Below, piece by piece: positions 5,730 through 12,162 of a stretch of 22,560 nt of DNA. Position numbers and translations under genes: made by a program. Every line of letters begins with the position of its first letter. The stretch's first letter is position 1. The stretch covers positions 1-22,560 of IMG/VR virus record IMGVR_UViG_3300033148_001468; one strand, 5' to 3'. The notes beneath the pieces are model-generated. The model searched no databases and was not told the origin of the DNA. It saw nothing but the letters and a program-made list of their open reading frames with translations. Source of the stretch: a virus.

Positions 5730-5975
5730 CTACTTATCAATAATAGCGTCCTTGCCTTCATCCTCTTCAATCGCGTCAATAGAATGATTCGGATCAATTT
5801 TGTCTAACCCCCAGTCAATAATCCTCGATACGGGCCTTCGCCACGGTATTTTGCCGCCATGCTTAACTTTGAGCTTTCCGAGTCGTGAGCTTATCGTTTC
5901 GTCTGGATCACCGCCGCAAATAGTATTACCAAGCTGATCAATGGAAATTAATATGTTTAATAGCCATTTACCCAT
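5730..5975 (-). CDS. Small conserved-type phage protein at lysis module end (81 aa)
   Basis: The product begins MGKWLLNILISIDQLGNTI and continues with CGGDPDETISSRLGK, a pattern I recognise from many phage lysis or late modules where it is usually unannotated. The first 19 residues are hydrophobic enough for a weak membrane anchor. The rest is charged and ends in an acidic tail. Its ATG overlaps the stop of the upstream two-TM gene by one base, which ties it to the holin-like gene. It is the last gene of the leftward late block. The biochemical function is unknown to me. Confidence 0.75.
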   Translation of the reverse strand: MGKWLLNILISIDQLGNTICGGDPDETISSRLGKLKVKHGGKIPWRRPVSRIIDWGLDKIDPNHSIDAIEEDEGKDAIIDK

Positions 5976-6154
5976 TATTTTGATTTTTCAACCCCCTGTC
6001 GCATAAAAATTGCCGTTAGGCCGACAAATATAACCATTACAGAGCTGGACACATCAGGCAAAAATACAGTAGGAAATAGCTGCATTATCCCACCCACAAT
6101 AACCCCGCACGCTGACCAAAATGTTTTCTGTTTGTAAAACGGTACTTTATTCAT
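5975..6154 (-). CDS. Holin-like two-TM phage membrane protein (59 aa)
   Basis: This short ORF is easily missed by length filters. It starts at the ATG at 6154 behind AAAGGAGTC and ends at a TAA sharing one base with the next ATG. Residues 12-28 (FWSACGVIVGGIMQLFP) and 36-51 (SSSVMVIFVGLTAIFM) are two hydrophobic segments. Basic residues flank them at both ends (KQK before, a lone Arg and EKSK after), consistent with a hairpin in the inner membrane. The segment GLTAIFMRQGVE resembles the C-terminus of small putative holins from many phages. With the endolysin nearby it is the best holin candidate. A non-holin membrane protein remains possible. Confidence 0.72.
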   Translation of the reverse strand: MNKVPFYKQKTFWSACGVIVGGIMQLFPTVFLPDVSSSVMVIFVGLTAIFMRQGVEKSK

Positions 6155-6246
6155 TTTTTGACTCCTTTTTTGACACTAAAAATGTCACAACTTTTTATAG
6201 TTATATTATTATGTTAAGTGCCATTTCTAAAAATTTATGACACACA

Positions 6247-6462
6247 TTATGACATATATATTGGTATTTCGTCTGCTGTTAATTCCCTGGTTCCCCATGT
6301 ATCGGTAACATAATACGGCGGTTGATATGGAATATAAACAGGTGGATTTTCCGGCAACGCTTCAAGCAGAGCCCGCTTTAATTCCTGCATTTCATCAACA
6401 GACAGTTTGAACTTGTTTTCTCCAATTTGGATCTCTGTTTTGAGTATCTTGATTTCTTTCAT
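6247..6462 (-). CDS. Hypothetical phage protein (71 aa)
   Basis: The ATG at 6462 follows AAAGGAGAATAAA. The first half is a charged beta-helix mix (KEIKILKTEIQIGENKFKLS), and the second half is rich in Pro and Tyr (NPPVYIPYQPPYYV), which suggests an extended peptide that could bind a partner. There is no TM segment or signal peptide. It lies between the secreted FN3 gene and the holin-like gene, separated from the latter by a 92-bp gap containing short repeats. I do not recognise a family. Confidence 0.65.
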   Translation of the reverse strand: MKEIKILKTEIQIGENKFKLSVDEMQELKRALLEALPENPPVYIPYQPPYYVTDTWGTRELTADEIPIYMS

Positions 6463-6475
6463 GTTTTATTCTCCT

Positions 6476-6859
6476 TTACCTATCAATCGTTACATGCACA
6501 TTCACATTAATGTCCTGGGGCGCTCCTGGGGGCGTTTCATCAGGCGGAGGCGGTGTTTCTGTCATATTGCTCACCTGATTGGAATAGCCGGATTCATTGC
6601 CTGATGTGTCAAATGCCGTAACCACCCAAAAATATTCAATGTCAAATTCTACTGTGTTATCTACATATCCTGGAGTCGTTGTTGACCCGATTGGCTGATA
6701 AGGACCACCGTCCACAAGTGATCTATACATATTATACCCGGCTAAATCAGGTTCGGTATTTGCGGTCCAATCAAATTCAACAGACAGTCCGGCATTTGCA
6801 AAACTCACCATTACCAAAAAGCAAACCATCATAACGATTGTCAAAAATAGTCTTTTCAT
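6476..6859 (-). CDS. Secreted fibronectin type III domain protein
   Basis: The 127-aa product has a clear Sec signal peptide. After MKRL come about 15 hydrophobic residues and an ANA cleavage site near residue 23; there is no lipobox Cys. The mature part is one fibronectin type III domain, from VEFDWTANTEPDLAGYNMYR through DNTVEFDIEYFWVVTAFDTS to NESGYSNQV. It is followed by a Pro-rich tail with PPPPDETPP. FN3 domains bind carbohydrate or protein surfaces. The ATG at 6859 has AAGGAGATAAGCGC upstream and overlaps the stop of the preceding gene. The protein would reach the periplasm or cell surface of the infected cell, or a lysogen if expressed there. Its position in the lysis block suggests an envelope-related role, which is inference. 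Confidence 0.8.
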   Translation of the reverse strand: MKRLFLTIVMMVCFLVMVSFANAGLSVEFDWTANTEPDLAGYNMYRSLVDGGPYQPIGSTTTPGYVDNTVEFDIEYFWVVTAFDTSGNESGYSNQVSNMTETPPPPDETPPGAPQDINVNVHVTIDR

Positions 6860-7080
6860 GCGCTTATCTCCTTTATTTTAAATTTGCTCCTTAATTGATA
6901 ATAATATCCAACACAAACCCCCATGATCTGAGCTTTCCTTGCTGTCTTTGCTGCATGGAAAAGATCCTCAATCAGCAAAATATCCGCTTTTTGTTTTTGT
7001 TCGCGTTGCTCCTTCACCCATTCTTTGTCGAGCCAGCAAGTTGTGGGCCAATTTTCAAAGGTTATTGAGTTGTAAATCAA
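6856..7080 (-). CDS. Hypothetical phage lysis-region protein (74 aa)
   Basis: Translation is assigned to a TTG at 7080, seven bases after AAAGGAAG; there is no in-frame ATG before the main body. The middle is a charged helix (KEWVKEQREQKQKADILLIE) and the end is basic (YYYQLRSKFKIKEI). No convincing TM segment or lipobox is seen, so a spanin role is not supported. The stop overlaps the FN3 gene start (ATGA), and the gene lies 13 bp downstream of the endolysin. No family recognised. Confidence 0.62.
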   Translation of the reverse strand: MIYNSITFENWPTTCWLDKEWVKEQREQKQKADILLIEDLFHAAKTARKAQIMGVCVGYYYQLRSKFKIKEISA

Positions 7081-7093
7081 GTCTAAACTTCCT

Positions 7094-7501
7094 TTAGTTT
7101 AATTCAAAATGACACAAATCTTGAAAATCCTGATCGGTTATGGGCTCTGAATCCATGTCCCAATTACCGCCCCATCGTAAATCAATATTATGATGTTTTG
7201 CTTCGGCAAGAATAATCCCCGCCAGGACACAGCAATGAAAATAATTCCATGACAGTTTATCGTTAATGTAGGGCACACAGTCCATGGCCTTTGACGGCAT
7301 AGAATTGTGTTTTCCGTTTGGCCACTTATCTCTTGATTTCCCCTTGTTAAAAGCCCTATTTTGGTCAGCTTCGTTCCTGTGGCCACAAATGATCGAGAAG
7401 TCCATAAGGCCCAAACTGAGAGCCGTGTATGCTATTTTTTGGAGAAACGGGGCAAGGGTGTAATATTCCTCCATGGAGTTTTTGCCGAATGAAAAGTTCA
7501 T
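7094..7501 (-). CDS. M15-family peptidase endolysin (L-Ala-D-Glu / D-Ala-D-Ala peptidase type)
   Basis: The 135-aa protein has the metal site of the M15 (VanY/endolysin T5-like) peptidases. GKHNSMPSKAMDCVP contains H65 and D74 in the HxxxxxxxxD pattern, and C-terminal LCHFEL contains H131. Such enzymes cut peptide bonds in the peptidoglycan stem or cross-link and cause lysis once a holin releases them. IICGHRNEADQNRAFNKGKS (about 38-57) is the family's conserved N-terminal region. The length matches a single catalytic domain without a cell-wall binding domain, as is usual for Gram-negative phages. The ATG at 7501 overlaps the stop of the upstream TM/coiled-coil gene. Confidence 0.9.
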   Translation of the reverse strand: MNFSFGKNSMEEYYTLAPFLQKIAYTALSLGLMDFSIICGHRNEADQNRAFNKGKSRDKWPNGKHNSMPSKAMDCVPYINDKLSWNYFHCCVLAGIILAEAKHHNIDLRWGGNWDMDSEPITDQDFQDLCHFELN

Positions 7502-7854
7502 GGCCCATCCTTTTTTATCTCATTGGCCAATACAGCCATACTCGTATTAATCCCGGAAATGTCAGTTTTTATTTGGTCAAAATCCTCACTGCCCCTATCA
7601 AGTCTCTTTTCGTGGGATTCTAAAATACTTCCATGCGTTGCTAAAGATGTTTCAACGCCAGATTTCCACTTAAAGCATTCTGAAGAACCTAAAACGCTGT
7701 GAACATCGGGTTGTTTTTTTGGTTGATCGGCCTGCCCTTTTGGTTGATTGCCGTTCCGGTTTTTCAGCCAATCAAATACGATTCTACCACCAACACCGAC
7801 TCCGGTACCCACAACCACAAGCCCAATATAATTTATCAAATTCGGATCACTCAT
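7498..7854 (-). CDS. Single-TM coiled-coil phage lysis-region protein
   Basis: Residues 8-27 (NYIGLVVVGTGVGVGGRIVF) form one membrane segment near the N-terminus. A hydrophilic Gln/Lys/Pro linker follows, then a helical region from about residue 62 with heptad-like spacing (ETSLATHGSILESHEKRLD, then ISGINTSMAVLANEIKK). This resembles phage lysis accessories such as haemolysin XhlA-like or Rz-like proteins in build, although the TM order differs from XhlA. The ATG at 7854 follows GAGGCGAAAA, and the stop is coupled to the endolysin start. A holin, antiholin or i-spanin role is possible. I cannot choose among these. Confidence 0.7.
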   Translation of the reverse strand: MSDPNLINYIGLVVVGTGVGVGGRIVFDWLKNRNGNQPKGQADQPKKQPDVHSVLGSSECFKWKSGVETSLATHGSILESHEKRLDRGSEDFDQIKTDISGINTSMAVLANEIKKDGP

Positions 7855-7932
7855 TTTTCGCCTCTATTGACTATCCAGGCATCTCGTGATATCAGCTCTC
7901 AGCCGTTTTCATCCTGGTTATGAATTCGGTTA

Positions 7933-7966
7933 GGCCTGTCGGTTCGTTGTGGCGTTCCGGCAGGCC
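7933..7966. other. 10-bp-stem hairpin between fibre and lysis modules
   Basis: GGCCTGTCGG (7933-7942) pairs with CCGGCAGGCC (7957-7966), ten pairs with one G-U, around a 14-base loop. It sits in the 120-bp gap after the LamG fibre gene and before the lysis genes on the minus strand. No U-tract follows on either strand. It may be an attenuator, a 3'-end stabiliser or a processing site. The rest of the gap holds only the ribosome binding site of the next gene. Confidence 0.5.
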
Positions 7967-7974
7967 GCTTTGGT

Positions 7975-8826
7975 TTAAACTCCATTTACCTTAGCTATAT
8001 CAGCCACAGCAATTCCATTTATCTTAGCAGGGTTTGTAACTCCATTTATTTTACCTGTCCAGCCACCTGCTGCTGCATACCCAAGCAATGTTTCATCAAA
8101 TATTGGCCTAAACATCTCATAATTATCCCGGTAAAGCTGCTCAATTTGAGAATGTCCTAAGGCTCGGTTATAAATACGACCAAAGGCTAAATTACCATTA
8201 AAATTTTCGAAATAAGATGAGGAAGAACAATGATCGCCAAAAACTATTCGATCTTCAGTATGGATTGTATTAGCATCGCTATCGCCGGAAGATGTAAGAA
8301 CACCATTTTTCCATATCTCTAAACCACCAGTTATACTTTTTCCCTTACATACTCCTACTATATGATGCCATCCAGCTCCTAATTCAGCAGCTTCTACAAT
8401 ATTATTTGCCGTTCCACCAGCTTGTTTAAATAATACAAGCTGATTTGAAGATCCAGTACCTAATAACAAGTTGCCATCAGAAGCAGTGGTAGAATCACAA
8501 AAACCGAAAATCACATTTCTATAGACGGAAGCAGCAATATACATTATTACTTCAAGAGTTACTGGACTATCTGCTAAAAGAGGGGATCTGCTCGTAGCAA
8601 TTGCTGTTGTCTCACTAAAATATAAAGCAGATCCCCTGGTCATGGTTGACCAAATCGGAAAAGAGTTATAAGTGTCAGCATTAATCTTATACTTGCTTAC
8701 ATCAAATAGCTTAGTCCCACCCATCTCATTCATCAACCAACATCCTGCTAAGCACTTTGAGAGAGGATGAGACGGGTCTGGAAGTGTTCCAAGTATTGGT
8801 TTAATCTGTGCAATGCTAAAACTCAA
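7975..8826 (-). CDS. LamG/concanavalin-like lectin tail protein
   Basis: The body is a LamG (Laminin_G_3-type) beta-sandwich. PLSKCLAGCWLMNEMGGTKL opens the domain, and SPVTLEVIMYIA, AGWHHIVGVCKGKS, GGLEIWKNGVL and FGRIYNRALGHSQIEQLYRD are its typical strands and closing helix. Such domains on phage tails bind cell-surface glycans, so a receptor-binding role is likely. The extreme C-terminus is a short tail with three Asn-Gly repeats (KINGV, KINGI, KVNGV). Start choice: TTG at 8826 has AAGAGGA seven bases upstream and an 11-bp overlap with the upstream gene. An ATG at 8856 would add ten residues but has no ribosome binding site and overlaps by 41 bp. Confidence 0.85.
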   Translation of the reverse strand: MSFSIAQIKPILGTLPDPSHPLSKCLAGCWLMNEMGGTKLFDVSKYKINADTYNSFPIWSTMTRGSALYFSETTAIATSRSPLLADSPVTLEVIMYIAASVYRNVIFGFCDSTTASDGNLLLGTGSSNQLVLFKQAGGTANNIVEAAELGAGWHHIVGVCKGKSITGGLEIWKNGVLTSSGDSDANTIHTEDRIVFGDHCSSSSYFENFNGNLAFGRIYNRALGHSQIEQLYRDNYEMFRPIFDETLLGYAAAGGWTGKINGVTNPAKINGIAVADIAKVNGV

Positions 8827-9253
8827 AGTTTTTTCCTCTTGATTCGTCTTCTGCATCAGTTGAGAGTGCTAATACAGCCACAAGCCTCAAATCAGCAAGG
8901 CAATCAAAGTCGGCTTGATCAGAAGGCCAATTGCTATTATCATCAGATTCCTCAAGAAAAAGGTATCCTGTTCCATCTGTGGAATTAACATCAGCAATGA
9001 TTTCAAAGTAACCTTTGACTCCCCAATATAGATTAGAGGTATTGTCAACAACAGATCCTTCCACTTCTCCGGTATTGACAATGGTTTCGCCCGAACCAAA
9101 ACCAAGGTCTTCAGTTATAGGGGTTCCATAACTGAGTTCCCCAGATACTAATTTCCATGGACTCATTCTAATTGCTATTCTTGCTGCATTATTATAAGTT
9201 AAAGTCTGGTCGGCATTCCAATACATTCTTAAACGCCAGTACTTAGCTAACAT
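8816..9253 (-). CDS. Tail/fibre-region structural protein (145 aa)
   Basis: The product opens with basic-aromatic LAKYWRLRMYWNADQTLTY, then is acidic and beta-rich with many Gly and Asp (LGFGSGETIVNTGEVEGSV), and ends in an Asp/Glu-rich tail. It has no enzyme motif. A TAGGAGATAAATT site precedes the ATG at 9253. It lies in a chain of small tail genes directly upstream of the LamG lectin and overlaps its start, so it is probably a virion part such as a fibre connector. I recognise the type as phage structural but not the family. Confidence 0.7.
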   Translation of the reverse strand: MLAKYWRLRMYWNADQTLTYNNAARIAIRMSPWKLVSGELSYGTPITEDLGFGSGETIVNTGEVEGSVVDNTSNLYWGVKGYFEIIADVNSTDGTGYLFLEESDDNSNWPSDQADFDCLADLRLVAVLALSTDAEDESRGKNFEF

Positions 9254-9263
9254 AATTTATCTC

Positions 9264-9560
9264 CTACGAATTAATATAACTGTTTGCAGTAGTCTCAATC
9301 TCTGAGACTACAGTATCAAATACTGAACTGTTGAAAATATTTTGCTCGGCAACATACTTATCCCAATCAACTACTATTTGTTGCTGAAGTTTTGTCTTGA
9401 CTGTGTCTACATTAAGAGCTGAATAATATCGTTCTGAGTAATCTCCTTCAAAAACAACAACTTCAGCATTATCCTTAATCTCTATGTGAATACTAATTTG
9501 GAAATCATCTTTAGTTAATTTTACAACTGACTCTTTTGTAATTACTGCTGTATAAGCCAT
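9264..9560 (-). CDS. Tail/fibre-region protein (98 aa)
   Basis: The start is the ATG at 9560, behind GAGGTGGAATA and sharing a base with the stop of the preceding gene; an upstream GTG or ATG at 9578 is inside that gene. The 98-aa product has an N-terminal beta region (AYTAVITKESVVKLTKDDF, then ISIHIEI) and a helical C-terminus. It looks like a small virion or assembly protein. There is no catalytic motif or TM segment. Its place between fibre genes is the main clue to function. Confidence 0.7.
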   Translation of the reverse strand: MAYTAVITKESVVKLTKDDFQISIHIEIKDNAEVVVFEGDYSERYYSALNVDTVKTKLQQQIVVDWDKYVAEQNIFNSSVFDTVVSEIETTANSYINS

Positions 9561-9745
9561 TATTCCACCTCTATCCATGTATTGTCAGGATCAAACCACA
9601 TGACGTTTGAATTTCTGCCACCATAGCCAACAACCCTTACAATCGCACTTGCGGCACTCGGCTTTGTTTGGGTCATGCTTCCTGCGGAGCTACCCATAAA
9701 TATAGGCTTACCGCAAGACCATGCCCATGCTGAATGACCTACCAT
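9560..9745 (-). CDS. Short fibre-domain protein, apparent C-terminal paralogue of the neighbouring fibre gene (61 aa)
   Basis: The 61-aa sequence aligns with the C-terminal third of the 174-aa protein at 9902-10426. GKPIFMGSSAGSMTQTKPSA matches GDILYLSDGTAGSWVNAAPS, then IVRVVGY matches IVQIVGW, and WFDPDNTWIEVE matches YFNPDYTYVEVA. It therefore looks like a detached copy of one beta-rich fibre domain. Its ATG at 9745 follows AAGGT and overlaps the stop of the 53-aa gene upstream. It could be a working mini-protein, or the remnant of a longer fibre gene cut by a frameshift or recombination. Confidence 0.65.
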   Translation of the reverse strand: MVGHSAWAWSCGKPIFMGSSAGSMTQTKPSAASAIVRVVGYGGRNSNVMWFDPDNTWIEVE

Positions 9746-9900
9746 CGTGTCGGACCTTGCGAGGTAATCTGATCTTCGTTATCAAAATGAAAAGTACACG
9801 TCCTTATGTCACCAGATTCAGTTCGGGTAAACTCTACTGTTACGTCAACCCCGCCCTGTATAGCATTATCTTGTCTGGTTATATTATGTGTCCATACCAT
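9739..9900 (-). CDS. Small tail-region protein (53 aa)
   Basis: The ORF starts at the ATG at 9900, one base after the stop of the upstream fibre gene, with GAGG about nine bases before it. It ends in a TAG inside the ATGGTAG that opens the next gene. The product begins VWTHNITRQDNAIQGGVDV and continues TVEFTRTESGDIRTCTFHF, an alternating hydrophobic pattern typical of a beta sheet. Small proteins of this form (Trp-Thr-His start, a sheet, then HFD and acidic residues) occur in phage tail regions to my recollection. It is too short for most ORF length cut-offs, so it could be missed. Confidence 0.65.
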   Translation of the reverse strand: MVWTHNITRQDNAIQGGVDVTVEFTRTESGDIRTCTFHFDNEDQITSQGPTRW

Positions 9901-9901
9901 T

Positions 9902-10426
9902 TTAAGCTACCTCAACATACGTATAGTCTGGATTAAAATAAGCATAGTTAGCAGCTAATATCCAGCCAACTATCTGGACAATATCTCCTGAGTCACTCGG
10001 AGCAGCATTAACCCAACTTCCAGCAGTGCCATCGCTTAAATAAAGAATATCTCCAAGAGCAAATGCTGAGAAGTAAGTAGCGTCTCTGATAAGTCCTCTA
10101 AGTAACAACTTACCAGTCTCGCCATCACCTTTTGTTTCAAGAGCTACTCCCATAGCCGGATGTTTTACGGCTGCATTAGTAGCCAATGCAAGCTTCCACT
10201 CATTGTCTGCCGGGTCTGGATAACAAAGTTTTCCAAAAACTACTGACTCACCAAAGGTTACAGTGATTATGTCTCCTGAAGCTGTATTATCGCTTGTCAG
10301 GCTTGTATCAAAAACATGATTCTTCTCATTATATTCAAGATCACCTCCTAATTGAGGAGTGACGTCTTCAACCACATTAGCTAACACATCTTCAGCCCAT
10401 GCCAATTTCTTCCATGTCTCAGCCAA
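9902..10426 (-). CDS. Tail fibre/decoration-like protein (174 aa)
   Basis: The protein is beta-rich and Gly/Asp/Ala-rich, with SDNTASGDIITVTFGESVVF, KHPAMGVALETKGDGETGKL and GDILYLSDGTAGSWVNAAPS, and it ends FNPDYTYVEVA. Such Asp/Gly-rich beta modules are typical of phage fibres and decoration proteins. TTG at 10426 is chosen: it lies nine bases after AAAGG and would restore the N-terminus MAETWKKLA, identical to the 220-aa protein at 10754-11416. A GTG at 10435 is an alternative but sits directly on the Shine-Dalgarno sequence. The start overlaps the upstream gene by eight bases. Confidence 0.75.
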   Translation of the reverse strand: MAETWKKLAWAEDVLANVVEDVTPQLGGDLEYNEKNHVFDTSLTSDNTASGDIITVTFGESVVFGKLCYPDPADNEWKLALATNAAVKHPAMGVALETKGDGETGKLLLRGLIRDATYFSAFALGDILYLSDGTAGSWVNAAPSDSGDIVQIVGWILAANYAYFNPDYTYVEVA

Positions 10427-10754
10427 TTTGTCCACCCTTTACATTCATTAGCTTATCTGCCCCTTTGACGATATAGGCAGTATCAGCCATGGTTATCAAT
10501 CTGGCCTTGAGCAAATCCAAGACCAAGTTAGTATGAGTCAATGGCATCTGAGCGGCGGCAATCATCTCTTCCATTCGCCTGAAAAGAAGGACAACTTTAG
10601 GCTCAAGAGTTTCCTCATAAATCTTGGCAAGCTGCATCATCTTCTGAATTTGCTGAGTCCTTTGTGCCTTTGCTGCATCTATCTGTTCTTGAGTTGGACC
10701 AGGTGTGGCTTCAGGTTCTATCTTCTTTTCAGGAGCTACTTTTTTCTTAGCCAT
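10419..10754 (-). CDS. Lys/Ala-rich helical tail-region protein (111 aa)
   Basis: The N-terminus is lysine-, glutamate- and proline-rich (MAKKKVAPEKKIEPEATPG). A long amphipathic helix follows (QEQIDAAKAQRTQQIQKMMQ, then LAKIYEETLEP and RRMEEMIAAAQ). There are no enzyme motifs or TM segments. The gene lies between two fibre genes, and its ATG overlaps the stop of the upstream one by one base. A chaperone or scaffold-like helper for fibre assembly is conceivable, but no family is recognised. Confidence 0.65.
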   Translation of the reverse strand: MAKKKVAPEKKIEPEATPGPTQEQIDAAKAQRTQQIQKMMQLAKIYEETLEPKVVLLFRRMEEMIAAAQMPLTHTNLVLDLLKARLITMADTAYIVKGADKLMNVKGGQIG

Positions 10755-11416
10755 TATTCACCTTCCGTACATACATAGATACCTGTATCTGTTTGCAGAA
10801 CAAACATTCCAGCAACAGCCGTCAATGCTGTTTTAGCGGCATCATCAGCAACGATATGTAACAAAGAATTCTGAATCTGCTGAGAGTTAAAATCAAAGGC
10901 TGCTCCAGCTTCACCACTTAGATCGTCAAGAGTTTCGGAATAACTCCGGCCTTCAATGGTGTTTAAATCCGTGAATCTTGCAAAATCATTAGCTACTGGA
11001 GTTCCACTGGTATCAACATCTCCAGCCGATCCACCAATATCACTCAAAACCTCAGCTCCGGTTCTAAAATCGATATTGCCTGAGGCATCCCAAACCAAGA
11101 ACTTGTCAACATCCTCACCAGCATTAATACAGGTCTTCAGCGTAAGCGTGCCATCAGCCGCCAGCTTAATAGCATCGACTTCACTCGCTGACCCAATACT
11201 TCCAGCATCAGCAACAATCAAATCTTCGGCAGTTATGATCTGACTATTAAAATTAAATCCTGCACCTGCGTGTCCAGACAATGCCGCAAGTACATCAGCC
11301 GGGGAGGTCGCTGTAGGTGTGCTGGCAACAGAAGCATACATAAAAGTATCTTCAGTCCATGCAGTTTTTAAAACAACATCATCTTCGTAAGCTAATTTCT
11401 TCCACGTCTCGGCCAT
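10754..11416 (-). CDS. Modular tail fibre protein (220 aa)
   Basis: This 220-aa protein has phage-fibre character. It contains an internal pair of about 21-residue repeats, DVLAALSGHAGAGFNFNSQ and ETLDDLSGEAGAAFDFNSQQ. The segment GAEVLSDIGGSAGDVDTSGT, followed by PVANDFARFTDLNTIEGRSY, is a type I associate with phage tail fibres. The N-terminus MAETWKKLAYEDDVV matches the start of the fibre gene at 9902-10426. The C-terminus VLQTDTGIYVCTEGE resembles the end of the 115-aa gene upstream (GGDKSVYVCTDDT). The ATG at 11416 follows AAAGGAGAAAGAA. Modular shuffling of fibre pieces is likely. Confidence 0.8.
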   Translation of the reverse strand: MAETWKKLAYEDDVVLKTAWTEDTFMYASVASTPTATSPADVLAALSGHAGAGFNFNSQIITAEDLIVADAGSIGSASEVDAIKLAADGTLTLKTCINAGEDVDKFLVWDASGNIDFRTGAEVLSDIGGSAGDVDTSGTPVANDFARFTDLNTIEGRSYSETLDDLSGEAGAAFDFNSQQIQNSLLHIVADDAAKTALTAVAGMFVLQTDTGIYVCTEGE

Positions 11417-11442
11417 CTTCTTTCTCCTTTAATTTTAATAAT

Positions 11443-11790
11443 TTAAGTATCATCTGTGCAAACATAAACACTCTTATCTCCACCATTATAGAACACACCT
11501 CCCTCTATTGCTTCAACAGCATCAGCAGAAGGAGTTAACACTAATTGTGGTAACGTTGTCACTCCGTTAGATCCAAGGGTTACGTTGTCGAGCCATTCAG
11601 TTAACTCGGTGTATTCGGCTTCAAGTAAATGGTAATATTCATCTGTGGTGCCGCCCTGCAGGTCGGGAAGGTCGTTATGGGTGCTGATTGATCCCATTCC
11701 ACCTTGAATGGTGACTGTAATGGGTTGTTCATCATCCATTGTAACTACAATAGGTTGCTCATCTTCCATTGTTACATTGATATCAGCCAT
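11443..11790 (-). CDS. Tail fibre/neck-type protein (115 aa)
   Basis: The N-terminus holds a tandem repeat of about ten residues (VTMEDEQPIVVTMDDEQPI, then TVTIQGG). A fibre-type segment follows: THNDLPDLQGGTTDEYYHLL, then LTEWLDNVTLGSNGVTTLPQ, ending in GGDKSVYVCTDDT. I recognise the middle as a recurrent phage tail-fibre sequence, so a structural call is fairly safe. The ATG at 11790 overlaps the stop of the BppU-like gene. It may be an adaptor linking baseplate and fibre. It is shorter than usual fibre proteins because the fibre here is split into many small genes. Confidence 0.8.
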   Translation of the reverse strand: MADINVTMEDEQPIVVTMDDEQPITVTIQGGMGSISTHNDLPDLQGGTTDEYYHLLEAEYTELTEWLDNVTLGSNGVTTLPQLVLTPSADAVEAIEGGVFYNGGDKSVYVCTDDT

Positions 11791-12131
11791 CAGGATATCC
11801 TCCTGGTAATATCGGTCAAAACCCTAAACTCACCTTTAACCAAAGTCTTTATAAGACCATCGTCTTTTTTGACTTGGAAATCATAATAATATTTCTTTGG
11901 CGTTAAATTCGTATCTGAATCGGTTATTGAAAGAGATGATAGCCCACCGGTCGGAGATGTGTGGGAAGTGACTTCTTTGGCTATCTTTGCATCATCATCA
12001 GAATCAGATTTGTTTTCTTTGACTGTCATAAAAATAGTCCAACCGGTAATATCAACCGCTGATTTATCGCTGTATTGGAACGTAAATCTGTAAGTTTTAT
12101 CATCGCCTCTATAAACTGATAATCGGCTCAT
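11790..12131 (-). CDS. BppU N-terminal-domain-like baseplate/fibre protein
   Basis: The 113-aa sequence has the outline of the BppU N-terminal domain family: SVYRGDDKTYRFTFQYSD, DITGWTIFMTVKENKSD, then an SLSITDSDTNLTPKKYYYDF strand and VKGEFRVLTDITR. In lactococcal phages BppU joins the receptor-binding proteins to the baseplate. In podoviruses such domains occur as small stand-alone fibre adaptors. The ATG at 12131 follows an AGAGAG-type purine-rich stretch. It heads the fibre gene run, downstream of the ejection protein gene. Family membership is judged by eye. Confidence 0.75.
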   Translation of the reverse strand: MSRLSVYRGDDKTYRFTFQYSDKSAVDITGWTIFMTVKENKSDSDDDAKIAKEVTSHTSPTGGLSSLSITDSDTNLTPKKYYYDFQVKKDDGLIKTLVKGEFRVLTDITRRIS

Positions 12132-12162
12132 AATAATCTCTCTTTCATTTCTTTAATTTCTT

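Noticed and set aside
6171-6187. TGACA-N7-TGTCA inverted repeat upstream of the holin-like gene as an operator
   Set aside because: Only 5 bp per arm in an AT-rich gap; expected by chance often enough, and no second site with the same sequence was seen.
9595-9605. Additional AAACCACATGAC repeat copy inside a fibre gene
   Set aside because: A single isolated match within coding sequence, without helical phasing or neighbours; likely chance.
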